Source of the DNA: Candidatus Hydrogenedentota bacterium
GTDB lineage: Bacteria; Hydrogenedentota; Hydrogenedentia; Hydrogenedentales; JAGMZX01
Length of the DNA stretch: 64,000 bases
Assembly: GCA_029556545.1 (NCBI GenBank)
Contig: JAKQEQ010000029.1
Coordinates: 79,084-143,083, forward strand
Direction: 5' to 3'
Part shown: positions 28,803 through 37,732 of the stretch, piece by piece
Position numbering within the stretch: the stretch's first letter is position 1
How the letters are laid out: every line of letters begins with the position of its first letter
Position numbers and translations under genes: made by a program
The notes under the pieces: generated by a model
Database searches by the model: none
Told to the model about the DNA's origin: nothing
What the model saw: only the letters and a program-made list of their open reading frames with translations

Positions 28803-30059
28803 ATGGCGAAGCGAAAACAGAACGGCGCGGCGGATATCGACGCTGTGGACGCGGTGGCGGGCGAACTCGAGTCGCCGGGCCAGGACGCGCCGGAGGATCG
28901 GGATCGGTTGCTGTACGCGCTGCACGAGCGCAACCGGAAACTGGCGTGTCTGTACGCTGTGGGCGAGGCGCTGCGCGCGCGGGACCTGGACCGCGCGACG
29001 TTCCAGCGCATCGCGCGACTGGTCAAGAAGGCCGCGTGGCACCCGGAAGCGGCGCGGGTGCGCATCGTAATCGACGGTGCGACGCATGCGGCGGAAACAT
29101 TTGACGAGGCCGCGCCGCGGGTGATGATCGAACTGGTGGTGGCGGGCCGGAAGCGCGGGATGCTCGAGGTATGCCACACGGATGCGTCCGGGGTCGCTGC
29201 CGCAGCCACGCCGTTTCCGCCCGAGGAGCGGGAATTGATCGAAGCGGTGGCGCGGCAGATCACGGACGCGCTCGAGCGGGGGGAGTCGGAGGCGCGGCTC
29301 CTGCAAGCGTCCAAACTGGCCTCGATCGGCGAATTGGCCGCGGGGATCAGCCACGAAATCTGCAACCCGATCAACGGGATTATCAATTGCGCGGACATCC
29401 TGATACAGAACCTCGAGGCGGGCTCGGACAACCGGACGTACGCCGAGTTAATCCGCGCGGAGGCGGACCGGGTCGCGCAGATCGCGCGAAATCTGCTGCG
29501 CTTCTCGCGGCACGATCTCGAAAAGCACAGCCGGGAGCGTCCCACGGCACTGGTCCGGGATGTGCTGGCGCTGTGCGCGAAAAAGATCGCACGCAGCCGC
29601 ATCGATGCGCGCGTGGAAGCGCCGGAAAGCCTCCCGGAATTGCTGTGTCATAAGGAAGAATTGCTTCAGGTGTTGATGAACCTCATCCTGAACGGCATTC
29701 ATGCCCTGGACGAGCGGTATCCCGAGGCGGACCCGGACAAGGTGCTCTCGATCCGGGTTCGCGCGGGGACGTGCGGCGGGCGGCGGCTCTTGCGGTTCGT
29801 GGTCGAGGACCACGGCACGGGCATCGCGCCCGCGCACATGGACCGCCTCTTTGACCCGTTCTTCACCACGAAGGGCCGCGACAAGGGGACCGGGCTGGGC
29901 CTTTCGGTGTCAGACGGGATAGTGAAGGCGCACGGCGGCGTATTCTCGGTGGAGAGCGAGTACGGCCGTTTCGCGCGGTTCCAGTTCGACTTGCCGCTGG
30001 ACCATGACTGGACGCTCGACGTGCCCGCAGGCCCCGAGACGGTGTGGGAGGACGGATGA
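28803..30059 (+). CDS. Sensor histidine kinase, partner of the following sigma54 regulator
   Basis: A 418-residue cytosolic kinase with no membrane segment. A GAF-like sensor region occupies about residues 40-165. The dimerisation/H-box is ASIGELAAGISHEICNPINGI with the phospho-acceptor His near residue 185. The ATPase has the N box (LLQVLMNLILNGIHAL), G1 (VEDHGTGIAP), F box (LFDPFFTTK) and G2 (GTGLGLSVSDGI). It belongs to the NtrB-like class that phosphorylates sigma54-dependent regulators. Its TGA overlaps the ATG of the next gene (ATGA), so the two are translationally coupled. The signal is unknown. Confidence 0.92.
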   Translation: MAKRKQNGAADIDAVDAVAGELESPGQDAPEDRDRLLYALHERNRKLACLYAVGEALRARDLDRATFQRIARLVKKAAWHPEAARVRIVIDGATHAAETFDEAAPRVMIELVVAGRKRGMLEVCHTDASGVAAAATPFPPEERELIEAVARQITDALERGESEARLLQASKLASIGELAAGISHEICNPINGIINCADILIQNLEAGSDNRTYAELIRAEADRVAQIARNLLRFSRHDLEKHSRERPTALVRDVLALCAKKIARSRIDARVEAPESLPELLCHKEELLQVLMNLILNGIHALDERYPEADPDKVLSIRVRAGTCGGRRLLRFVVEDHGTGIAPAHMDRLFDPFFTTKGRDKGTGLGLSVSDGIVKAHGGVFSVESEYGRFARFQFDLPLDHDWTLDVPAGPETVWEDG

Positions 30060-31837
30060 TGGTGCGGGTCCTCGTGGTCGAAGACGAAGGTGTGTTGCGC
30101 CTGACCTTCAAGCAGTTCCTGCGCAACGAAGGTTTCGAGGTGTACACCGCCGAGAACTATGAGCAGGCCGTCGCGCACCTCGATGCGGAAGCCATCGACG
30201 TGGTCGTCACCGACATCCTGCTCGAGGGCGAGAGCGGCGTCGATCTGCTGCGGACCATCAAGGAGCGGGAACTCGGCGCGAGCGTCGTGATGATCACCGG
30301 CGAGCCGAACGTCGAGACGGCCTCGGAAGCGGTACGGCTCGGGGCCTTCGATTACCTTGCGAAACCGGTCACGGGCCGCGACCTCGTGCGGGTCGTGCGC
30401 ATGGCGCTGGACCGGCGCCGGCTCGAAGAGGAGCGCAATGCTTACGCCGAGCGCGTCGAGTCGTATCGCCGCCATCTCCAGGCGATTTTCAACAGCGTGA
30501 ACGAGGGCGTGGTCACCGTGGACGCCGAACTGCGGATCGTGGAGATGAACGAGGCGTTCCGGCGCACGATCGGCCTCTCGGACCGCGACCTGCGCGGCGC
30601 TGCTTTCGCCGAGACGGTCCCGCCGGGCCTCATGCCCGCCCGCGCCGCCCTCGAGCGCACGATCGCCACGCGCACGCCCGTCGCGGACGTTCGCGTCGAA
30701 ACGTGGATACAGGGTCTGGGCGAGAAGGTGCTGATGGTCGGCGCGACGCCGCTCGTGCGTGAAGACGGGGCGCAGTCGGGCGCGGTGTTGGTCGTGCGCG
30801 ACGTGACGCGGCTCACTATGCTGGAGAAGGAATTGGAGGACCATCAGCCGTTTCGCGACATCATCGCGAAGACCCGAGCCATGCGCGATATATTCGCGCT
30901 CGTGCGCAACGTCGCCCCGACCGATGCGACGGTGCTCATCTGCGGCGAGAGCGGCACGGGCAAGGAACTCGTGGCCGAGGCGATCCATCACGCGAGCAAC
31001 CGCCGCGACGGGCCGTTGGTGAAGGTGAACTGCGCGGCCCTGTCCGAGGAACTGCTCGAGAGCGAGTTGTTCGGCCACGTGAAGGGCGCGTTCACGACCG
31101 CGCTCTATGATCGCGTCGGTCGTTTCGAGGCGGCGGACGGCGGCACGATCCTGCTCGACGAGATCGGCGACATTACGCAGCGGCTGCAACTGCGGCTCCT
31201 GCGGGTGCTCCAGGCCCGCGAGTTCGAGCGCGTCGGCGACTCGTTCCCCATGCACACGGACGTGCGGGTCATCGCCTCGACCAATCAGGACCTCGCTGAG
31301 AAGATTCGCACGGGAGCGTTCCGCGAGGACCTGTATTTCCGGTTGAATGTCGTCCGTCTCGACATCCCGCCGTTGCGCGACCGCCGCGAGGACATCCCCC
31401 TCCTCGTCGATCACTTCTGTCGCCGGTTCAACGCCAAATTCAAGCGGGAAGTCACGGGGGTCGCGCCTGAGACCATGGACGTGTTCATGCGGTACGCCTG
31501 GTGGGGCAACGTGCGCGAACTCGAGAACTGTCTCGAACGCGCGTTCATCGTTTGCCACGACACGACTATCCTGCCGCGGCACCTGCCGCGTGAAATCCTT
31601 GATGCCGAACCCGCGCGCGCCCGGACCTACGCGGACCAACCGGGGCCGCCACGAACAGGCGCGGTTCGGATGGAGGCGCCGGTCCGCGCGCGTGCGCTTG
31701 ACATCGAGCGGCTGCGCACGACGCTCGAGAAGACCGACTGGAACGTGGCGAAGGCCGCGCGCCTGCTCGGCGTGGCGCGCAACACGCTTTACAACAAGCT
31801 GCGCGCATTCGACCTGATCCGCCCCGAAGAACCGTGA
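30056..31837 (+). CDS. Sigma54-dependent response regulator (REC-PAS-AAA-Fis)
   Basis: A 593-residue NtrC-type activator. The receiver domain (1-120) has VVEDEG, the phosphoacceptor Asp in VVVTDILLEGESG and the Lys in YLAKPV. A PAS domain follows (about 140-250, IFNSVNEGVVTVDAELRIVEMN). The AAA+ domain has Walker A GESGTGKE and Walker B GGTILLDEIGD. Fis-type helix-turn-helix: WNVAKAARLLGVARNTLYNKL. The sigma54 contact loop, normally GAFTGA, reads GAFTTA (KGAFTTALYDRVGRFE), so the fifth residue is Thr instead of Gly. This can weaken or modify sigma54 engagement. The start overlaps the kinase stop. It presumably activates a sigma54 promoter elsewhere, since none is obvious nearby. Confidence 0.93.
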   Translation: MMVRVLVVEDEGVLRLTFKQFLRNEGFEVYTAENYEQAVAHLDAEAIDVVVTDILLEGESGVDLLRTIKERELGASVVMITGEPNVETASEAVRLGAFDYLAKPVTGRDLVRVVRMALDRRRLEEERNAYAERVESYRRHLQAIFNSVNEGVVTVDAELRIVEMNEAFRRTIGLSDRDLRGAAFAETVPPGLMPARAALERTIATRTPVADVRVETWIQGLGEKVLMVGATPLVREDGAQSGAVLVVRDVTRLTMLEKELEDHQPFRDIIAKTRAMRDIFALVRNVAPTDATVLICGESGTGKELVAEAIHHASNRRDGPLVKVNCAALSEELLESELFGHVKGAFTTALYDRVGRFEAADGGTILLDEIGDITQRLQLRLLRVLQAREFERVGDSFPMHTDVRVIASTNQDLAEKIRTGAFREDLYFRLNVVRLDIPPLRDRREDIPLLVDHFCRRFNAKFKREVTGVAPETMDVFMRYAWWGNVRELENCLERAFIVCHDTTILPRHLPREILDAEPARARTYADQPGPPRTGAVRMEAPVRARALDIERLRTTLEKTDWNVAKAARLLGVARNTLYNKLRAFDLIRPEEP

Positions 31838-31858
31838 GCTCGGCCGCGGACGGGTTCG

Positions 31859-34800
31859 TCAGCCGCCGATGTCGGCGTGGTATTCCTGGAGCGACTTGAC
31901 CTGCTGCTGCCCTTCCTTACGCGCCGCGATGCCCCGCGCGGCCGCCTGCGCGGCGGCCAGCGTTGTGATATAGGGGATTCGGTACTTGATGGCGGCCTTG
32001 CGGATGTAAGAATCGTCGTGCGTGCCGAGTTTGCCGCCCGGCGTGTTGATGACGAGCTGGATTTCGCCGTTCTTCATGGCGTCGACAATGTGGGGTCGGC
32101 CCTCGCGCATCTTGAGAATGCGGTCCGTGACGATGCTCTGCTCCGCGAGGAAAGCGTGCGTACCTTCGGTCGTACGCAACTGGAAGCCGAGTTCGACAAG
32201 CTGCCGGGCAATTTCGATTACGCCCGCTTTGTCCCGGTCTGATACCGTCACGAGCACGGCGCCCTCGAGGGGCAGGCGCGATTGCGCCGCCTCCTCGGCC
32301 TTGAAGAAGGCCATGCCGAACCCGTCGGCCATGCCGAGCACTTCGCCGGTCGAGCGCATCTCGGGCCCGAGCAGGGGATCGACTTCGGGAAACATATTGA
32401 AGGGGAATACGGCCTCCTTCACGCCGTAATGCGGGATGGGGCGGTGCTTGAGCCCGAGGTCGGCCAGCTTCGCGCCAAGCATGACCTGCGTGGCTACCTT
32501 GGCCATGGGGATGTTGCAGACCTTGGACACGAGCGGCACGGTGCGCGACGCGCGCGGGTTGGCCTCGAGGATGTACACCACGTCGTTGTGAATGGCGTAT
32601 TGGATGTTCATCAGGCCGACCACGTTCAGTTCGGTGGCGATGCGCCGCGTGTATTCGTTGATCGTGTCGAGGTGCTTCGCCGGGATGCTGATCGGCGGGA
32701 TCACGCACGCGCTGTCGCCCGAGTGAATGCCCGCCAACTCGATGTGCTCCATGACGGCCGGCACAAAGGCGTCCGTCCCGTCGGCGATCGCATCCGCCTC
32801 GCATTCGATGGCGTTCTCGAGATACTTGTCGATCAGAATGGGCCGCTCCGGGGTCACGTCCACCGCCGCCGCCACGTACTGCCGCAGCATGGCCTCGTCG
32901 TATACGACCTCCATGCCGCGCCCGCCGAGAACGTACGACGGGCGCACCATGAGCGGATATCCGATCTCGGCGGCGATGGCCAGCGCCTCGTCAATCGTCG
33001 CGGCCATGCCCGAGTCGGGCTGCGGGATGCCCAGGCGCTTCATGACCTTGCGGAACCGATCGCGGTCCTCGGCGAGGTCGATCGTCTCCGGCGTTGTCCC
33101 GAGGATGGGCACACCCGCTTCGGCGAGTTCGCGCGCAATATTCAGCGGCGTCTGGCCGCCGAACTGCACAATGGCGCCTTCCGGGCGCTCCTTCTCGTAA
33201 ATGCTGAGCACGTCCTCGACCGTCAACGGCTCGAAATACAGCTTGTTCGACGTGTCGTAGTCCGTCGAGACGGTCTCAGGGTTGCAGTTGACCATGATCG
33301 ACTCGACGCCGAGGTCGCGCAAGGCGAAGGCCGCATGGACGCAGCAGTAATCGAATTCGATACCCTGCCCAATGCGATTCGGGCCGCCGCCGAGCACCAT
33401 GACCTTGCGCGCGGAGGAAACCGAGACCGCATCCGGCGCGTTGTACGTCGAGAAGTAATACGCCGCATCCTCGACGCCGCTGACGGGCACCGGCTCCCAC
33501 GCCTCGACGACGCCGAGCGCGACGCGGCGCGCGCGAAGCGCGGTCTCGGGAACGCCAAGCAGTTTCGCGAGGTACCTGTCGGCGAAGCCGTCCTTCTTGG
33601 CCTGAACCAGGAGCGCGTCCGGCAGTTCGCGGCCCTTGAAACGCAGCACCTCCTCCTCGAGGTCCACGAGTTCCTTCATCTGTTCGAGGAACCACGGCTT
33701 GATGTGCGTCTTACGGTAAAGTTCCTGGAGATCGGCCCCTTTGCGGATGGCCTCGTACAAGATGAACTGGCGTTCGCTCGTGGCGTAGACGAGCATCTTC
33801 ATCAATTGTTCAAGCGACTTGTTATGGAAATCCTTGGCGAAGCCGAGGCCGTATCGGCCGATTTCGAGCGAGCGGATCGCCTTCTGGAACGCCTCCTTGT
33901 AGTTCTTGCCGATGCTCATGACCTCGCCGACCGCGCGCATCTGCGTGCCGAGCCGGTCCTCGATGCCCCGGAACTTCTCGAAGGCCCAACGGCAGAACTT
34001 GACGACAACGTAGTCGCCGGACGGCGTGTACTTCTCGAGCGTGCCGTCGCGCCAGTAGGGGATTTCGTCGAGGGTCAGGCCGCCCGCCAACATGGACGAA
34101 ACCAGCGCGATCGGGAACCCCGTCGCCTTCGACGCCAGCGCCGACGACCGCGACGTGCGCGGGTTGATCTCGATGACGACGACCCGGCCCGTCTTCGGGT
34201 CGTGTGCGAACTGGATGTTTGTGCCTCCGATGACCTGGATCGCCTCGACAATCGCGTAAGAGTACTGCTGCAACCGCGCCTGGAGTTCGGGCGCGATGGT
34301 CAGCATCGGCGCGGTGCAATACGAATCCCCCGTGTGGACGCCCATCGCGTCCACATTCTCGATGAAGCACACGGTGATCATCTGGTTCTTCGCGTCGCGC
34401 ACCACTTCGAGTTCGAGTTCTTCCCACCCCAGTACGGACTCCTCGACCAGCACCTGCCCCACCATGCTCGCCGCGAGACCCCGCGCCGCCACCGTGCGCA
34501 ATTCCTCGACGTTGTATACGAGGCCGCCGCCGGTCCCGCCCATGGTGTAGGCGGGCCGAATCACCACGGGATAGCCGAGCCGGTCCGCGATACGCTCGGC
34601 CTCCTCGACGGTATAGGCCAAGTCGCTCTTCGGCATCTCGATGCCAAGCCGGTTCATCGTGTCCTTGAAGGCCTGCCGGTCCTCACCGCGCTCGATGGCG
34701 TCCACCTGCACGCCGATGACCTGCACCCCGTACTGCTGGAGCACGCCGTGCCGGTGCAGTGCCGAAGTCAGGTTAAGCCCGGATTGTCCGCCCAGGTTCG

Positions 34801-35062
34801 GCAAAATGGCGTCAGGCCGCTCCTTCGCGACGATATCCGCCATCGCCTCGACCGTCAGCGGCTCGATGTATGTGAAATCGGCCATGCCGGGGTCCGTCAT
34901 GATCGTCGCTGGATTCGAGTTCGCCAGGACGACTTCGTAACCGAGCTTCCGAAGCGCCTTGCAGGCCTGCGTGCCCGAGTAGTCGAATTCGCAGGCCTGG
35001 CCGATCACGATGGGACCGGAACCGATGATCATGACTTTGCGGATGTCGTCGCGACGCGGCAT
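31859..35062 (-). CDS. carB: Carbamoyl phosphate synthase, large subunit
   Basis: A 1067-residue protein of canonical length that makes carbamoyl phosphate from bicarbonate, ATP and ammonia (from the CarA glutaminase) for pyrimidines and arginine. The duplicated ATP-grasp halves are clear: IGSGPIVIGQACEFDYSGTQACKAL then RVVVIEINPRTSRSSALASK, and later GGGPNRIGQGIEFDYCCVHA then VYILEANPRASRTVPLVSK. The C-terminal allosteric MGS-like domain (about 940-1067) ends in IQLVINTPGGKLGTHDDSYIRKAA. SD: GAGGTAGG upstream of the ATG. carA is not adjacent. The gene is convergent with the sigma54 regulator, 21 bases apart. The 256 bases upstream (35063-35318) hold nothing I recognise. A 984-codon open frame on the opposite strand is a GC artefact. 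Confidence 0.97.
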   Translation of the reverse strand: MPRRDDIRKVMIIGSGPIVIGQACEFDYSGTQACKALRKLGYEVVLANSNPATIMTDPGMADFTYIEPLTVEAMADIVAKERPDAILPNLGGQSGLNLTSALHRHGVLQQYGVQVIGVQVDAIERGEDRQAFKDTMNRLGIEMPKSDLAYTVEEAERIADRLGYPVVIRPAYTMGGTGGGLVYNVEELRTVAARGLAASMVGQVLVEESVLGWEELELEVVRDAKNQMITVCFIENVDAMGVHTGDSYCTAPMLTIAPELQARLQQYSYAIVEAIQVIGGTNIQFAHDPKTGRVVVIEINPRTSRSSALASKATGFPIALVSSMLAGGLTLDEIPYWRDGTLEKYTPSGDYVVVKFCRWAFEKFRGIEDRLGTQMRAVGEVMSIGKNYKEAFQKAIRSLEIGRYGLGFAKDFHNKSLEQLMKMLVYATSERQFILYEAIRKGADLQELYRKTHIKPWFLEQMKELVDLEEEVLRFKGRELPDALLVQAKKDGFADRYLAKLLGVPETALRARRVALGVVEAWEPVPVSGVEDAAYYFSTYNAPDAVSVSSARKVMVLGGGPNRIGQGIEFDYCCVHAAFALRDLGVESIMVNCNPETVSTDYDTSNKLYFEPLTVEDVLSIYEKERPEGAIVQFGGQTPLNIARELAEAGVPILGTTPETIDLAEDRDRFRKVMKRLGIPQPDSGMAATIDEALAIAAEIGYPLMVRPSYVLGGRGMEVVYDEAMLRQYVAAAVDVTPERPILIDKYLENAIECEADAIADGTDAFVPAVMEHIELAGIHSGDSACVIPPISIPAKHLDTINEYTRRIATELNVVGLMNIQYAIHNDVVYILEANPRASRTVPLVSKVCNIPMAKVATQVMLGAKLADLGLKHRPIPHYGVKEAVFPFNMFPEVDPLLGPEMRSTGEVLGMADGFGMAFFKAEEAAQSRLPLEGAVLVTVSDRDKAGVIEIARQLVELGFQLRTTEGTHAFLAEQSIVTDRILKMREGRPHIVDAMKNGEIQLVINTPGGKLGTHDDSYIRKAAIKYRIPYITTLAAAQAAARGIAARKEGQQQVKSLQEYHADIGG

Positions 35063-35318
35063 AAGCGTACCTACCTCTCGACCGTATGGAATGCGCCGGT
35101 CCCCCGCCGCGCGCCGGATACACTACGCTCCCGGTCCCTTCGAGGGATGCCCGGAGCGACGCCCGCGCGCGGCGAAGACCGTCGATTCCGCCCGTTGCCC
35201 ATTGGGGAGTGTATGATCGGCCCGCCGCAAGCATAGGCGATGGGCCGTCCTCCCCCTTGCCCGCGGGAAATGTACTGGAAATCCGGTGCGGAAGACAAGT
35301 CGATCCGAGACAGTCGCG

Positions 35319-36767
35319 CTACTCGCCTTCATCCACATTATCGTGTGCGTCGCCGGGATGGAGGGCGCGGTGGAGCACGCGGTCGGCGGGAAGCACGGCG
35401 GGCCGTTCCTCGAGGGTGGCCTTGATGCTCGGGAACACGGCGACGGGGACGCGGCGCTGGTCGTAACGGCTGATCAGGTGCAAGGTGAGCAGGAGCCTGC
35501 TGACGCGGTACTGGCGTGGGCCGCGATAGTAAATGCGCAGGCCGTTTTCGCAAGCGTGGGCGAACTTGTCGGCGCAGGCGCCGGGGCGCGCGGCATCCTG
35601 TTCGGACCACGCAAAGAGATCGAGGTCCTGCGCGACGGGTTGGGTGCGGCGCGCACGGGCATCGAAATCGATGGCGAGGCGTTCGTATAGCGCCACAACC
35701 TTGTCGAACCAATAGAAGATGGCGCGGTAGCCTTCCTCCGAGAGGTCGAGGTCGATGCGGGCGGTGTCCACGGTGGCGATGGTCTGTTTGGCCAGGTAGC
35801 TTTCGCGGTCCTCGTTTACGTCGGGCACCATCCGCACGCGCATCTTCTCGCGCGGGTCGCCGTGGTTGAAGCTCTCGAGAATGGTCGCGATGCTGAATCT
35901 GCCGCGCGACAGCAGCACGAATTCGGCGAGCATGCTTCCCACAAGCCCGTCGTCGCCGAGGGCGTCGTCCAGTGCCGGGGCCGGCTCAAAGAGGTCGATT
36001 TGCCAGTCGAACCACATGTCGTGGAAGAGGTGGATCAGGTCGCGGCTGAGGCCGCGCGTGTCGGCTTCGGCGGCGCGATCGGTCAGGCGCGTGAACCGCT
36101 GTTCGAGGCGCCACTTGGTGCGGCGCAGGATGTTGTGCGCGAAGAGATAGCGCACCACGAGGAGTCGATCGATGGCGAGGCACGCGACGTCCTGGCTGAT
36201 GCGGCCGCGCGTCGCGATCAAGGCGGTCCAGCGTTCGCACCACTCGCGCAGGCTCCGGGCCGCCGCGCTGCGCGGTTCGCGGCGCACTTCCTCGAGGGCG
36301 CCGCGTTCGATATTTGCCCGCGCCAGCGCTTCCGCCATTTCACGGTCGAAGGTGTCCGGTTCGTCGGCGTGCAGTAGGAGTTCGTCGGTTCGTACGTCAT
36401 ACAGGTAAGAGCGGTACAGGTCCGTAATGAGCGCATACGCGACATCCACATCGCGCGCCTCATCCGTGAGCTTGCGAGTCGCGTGGCAGAAGTCCAAGCC
36501 GTGCTCGACCACGTTCGACGGCGGTTCGAGCGTGCCCGGCAGGACGAAATAGGCGGCGAGCGTCGTCTGGCCGGAGGCGCGCAACAGGTAGGGCCGCGCC
36601 GACAGCGCGGCGGACGCCTCTTTCGGCGTGAGGAGCACAGGCTGGTTCCAGCCCAGCAATCGCAGCAGTTCCTCCGCGTACCGGTGTTGCTCGGACTTCG
36701 TCGAGTCCGTCAACGTGTCCCGCCAGGACGCGCACAGACGGGCGATCTTGCCGGCGTCTTCTCTCAT
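35319..36767 (-). CDS. Unrecognised protein, possibly type IIG-like without methylase
   Basis: A 482-residue soluble protein with no family I can name firmly. Layout seen: an N-terminal helical segment (WRDTLTDSTKSEQHRYAEELLRLLGW-type), a region around residues 100-130 (VAYALITDLYRSYLYDVRTDELL) that recalls the 'wgILTNG..wrLYd' segment of type IIG/BREX proteins, then a helical part (AIDRLLVVRYLFAHNIL ... ILESFNHGD ... YRAIFYWFDKVVALYERL) like their 'nRLlFirFled..G' helical domain. No NPPY, D-PPY or PD-D/ExK motif is visible, so no methyltransferase or nuclease is evident. It overlaps the winged-helix gene by 4 bases (ATGA), so both are co-translated. The resemblance is a low-confidence inference. 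Confidence 0.7.
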   Translation of the reverse strand: MREDAGKIARLCASWRDTLTDSTKSEQHRYAEELLRLLGWNQPVLLTPKEASAALSARPYLLRASGQTTLAAYFVLPGTLEPPSNVVEHGLDFCHATRKLTDEARDVDVAYALITDLYRSYLYDVRTDELLLHADEPDTFDREMAEALARANIERGALEEVRREPRSAAARSLREWCERWTALIATRGRISQDVACLAIDRLLVVRYLFAHNILRRTKWRLEQRFTRLTDRAAEADTRGLSRDLIHLFHDMWFDWQIDLFEPAPALDDALGDDGLVGSMLAEFVLLSRGRFSIATILESFNHGDPREKMRVRMVPDVNEDRESYLAKQTIATVDTARIDLDLSEEGYRAIFYWFDKVVALYERLAIDFDARARRTQPVAQDLDLFAWSEQDAARPGACADKFAHACENGLRIYYRGPRQYRVSRLLLTLHLISRYDQRRVPVAVFPSIKATLEERPAVLPADRVLHRALHPGDAHDNVDEGE

Positions 36768-37378
36768 GGAACGCCCTCTCCTTTTCGCACGGTGTACCCT
36801 GCTTCCTCGATACGCCGCCAGATGACGTCCTCCCGGCGGCCCAGGAGGTCACAGCCGTCGCGCACATACGGGTCAAGCGCCGCGCGATTCATACGCAGCG
36901 CCTCGATAAACTCGTCGCTTGTGAGCATTTCGATTTCGATTCCGGGAAGAGCATCGAGCGCAGGTCGCGCCGCGCCCCCTAAAACCACCAGGGCGCGCGC
37001 GCCGTCCGCGGACAGGAAACAGAGCCGCACTGCCGCGTTGCTCGCGGCGATGCCGCGGAGGCGTTCGCGCGACGAGGCCGTCTTCAGCATCAAGGCGCGC
37101 AATTCGGCGTACAGCGGGAAGTCCGGGTCGATCTGGTAGTAGGCGCGGTTGCCCTCGTCGCGGCGGTAGAGGAGTCCCGCCGCCATGAGCCGGTCCAGTT
37201 CCCGTTGGACTGCCCGGAGGGGGTGGCCGGAAGCCGCCTCGATCTGGCGCTGGTAGTAGGCGCGCGTCGGGTCGAGTAGGAACACGCGGAGAACCGCCAC
37301 ACGTGCGGTCGACGTGAAAATCGCCGCCAATGCGGATTCGGGCGTCTTGCGACGTATTTCCGGTGCTACTGTTGACAT
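36764..37378 (-). CDS. Winged-helix protein with degenerate nucleotidyltransferase-like C-terminus
   Basis: A 204-residue protein. An ArsR-like winged helix-turn-helix occupies about residues 20-80 (YYQRQIEAASGHPLRAVQRELDRLMAAGLLYRRDEGNRAYYQID). The C-terminal half follows the pattern of wHTH-MNT proteins (IEIEMLTSDEFIEAL, LLGREDVIWRRI), but the G-S-x(n)-D-x-D catalytic core is not present, so the transferase is degenerate. No SD is visible at the ATG at 37378. On the minus strand TTGACT precedes an AT-rich region; a usable but weak promoter is likely. The downstream 482-residue gene overlaps by 4 bases, which suggests a regulator/effector pair. Confidence 0.75.
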   Translation of the reverse strand: MSTVAPEIRRKTPESALAAIFTSTARVAVLRVFLLDPTRAYYQRQIEAASGHPLRAVQRELDRLMAAGLLYRRDEGNRAYYQIDPDFPLYAELRALMLKTASSRERLRGIAASNAAVRLCFLSADGARALVVLGGAARPALDALPGIEIEMLTSDEFIEALRMNRAALDPYVRDGCDLLGRREDVIWRRIEEAGYTVRKGEGVP

Positions 37379-37653
37379 CAATGGATCTATAAAACCCGGC
37401 GCTGTGCTAAATCGATGCCAGAAACTCCACCTTCCTGTCCCGAAGATGCGCGACTATTGCATATAATGAACCAGAAGTCAAGTATTATCCTCTGTTCGAC
37501 CTTTGTTTGTAGTCAGTGTGTTACACTTTCGGATGCTTTGACGTAATGGCCAGTCGCGTTGTCCCGTCGAAGTCGGGCGAATCTCCCGTCTCGCCGGTTG
37601 TGTCCGCCGGGGAGGGGCCGGTATCATCAGTCGTCCTTCATGGGGTATGGAAA

Positions 37654-37713
37654 CGGGCTGAAGCCCGCACTCCGAACATGTTGCTTCGTATGGCGGGCTG
37701 AAGCCCGCACTCC
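37654..37713. repeat. Two copies of a palindromic 20-mer, 40 bp apart
   Basis: CGGGCTGAAGCCCGCACTCC occurs at 37654-37673 and 37694-37713, identical. Each folds as CGGGCT/AGCCCG. They lie in the gap 37379-37732, which holds no other gene, and just upstream of the GTG of the sugar transporter, so they are probably in its leader. The gap also contains AGTGTGTTACACT at about 37513. Confidence 0.8.
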
Positions 37714-37732
37714 AAACACGGGAGGGGACGTT

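Noticed and set aside
32282..35236. 984-codon open frame opposite carB
   Set aside because: No start or SD of its own, low-complexity Arg/His-rich product, fully antisense to a well-conserved gene. It is a codon-bias shadow, as are many others here.
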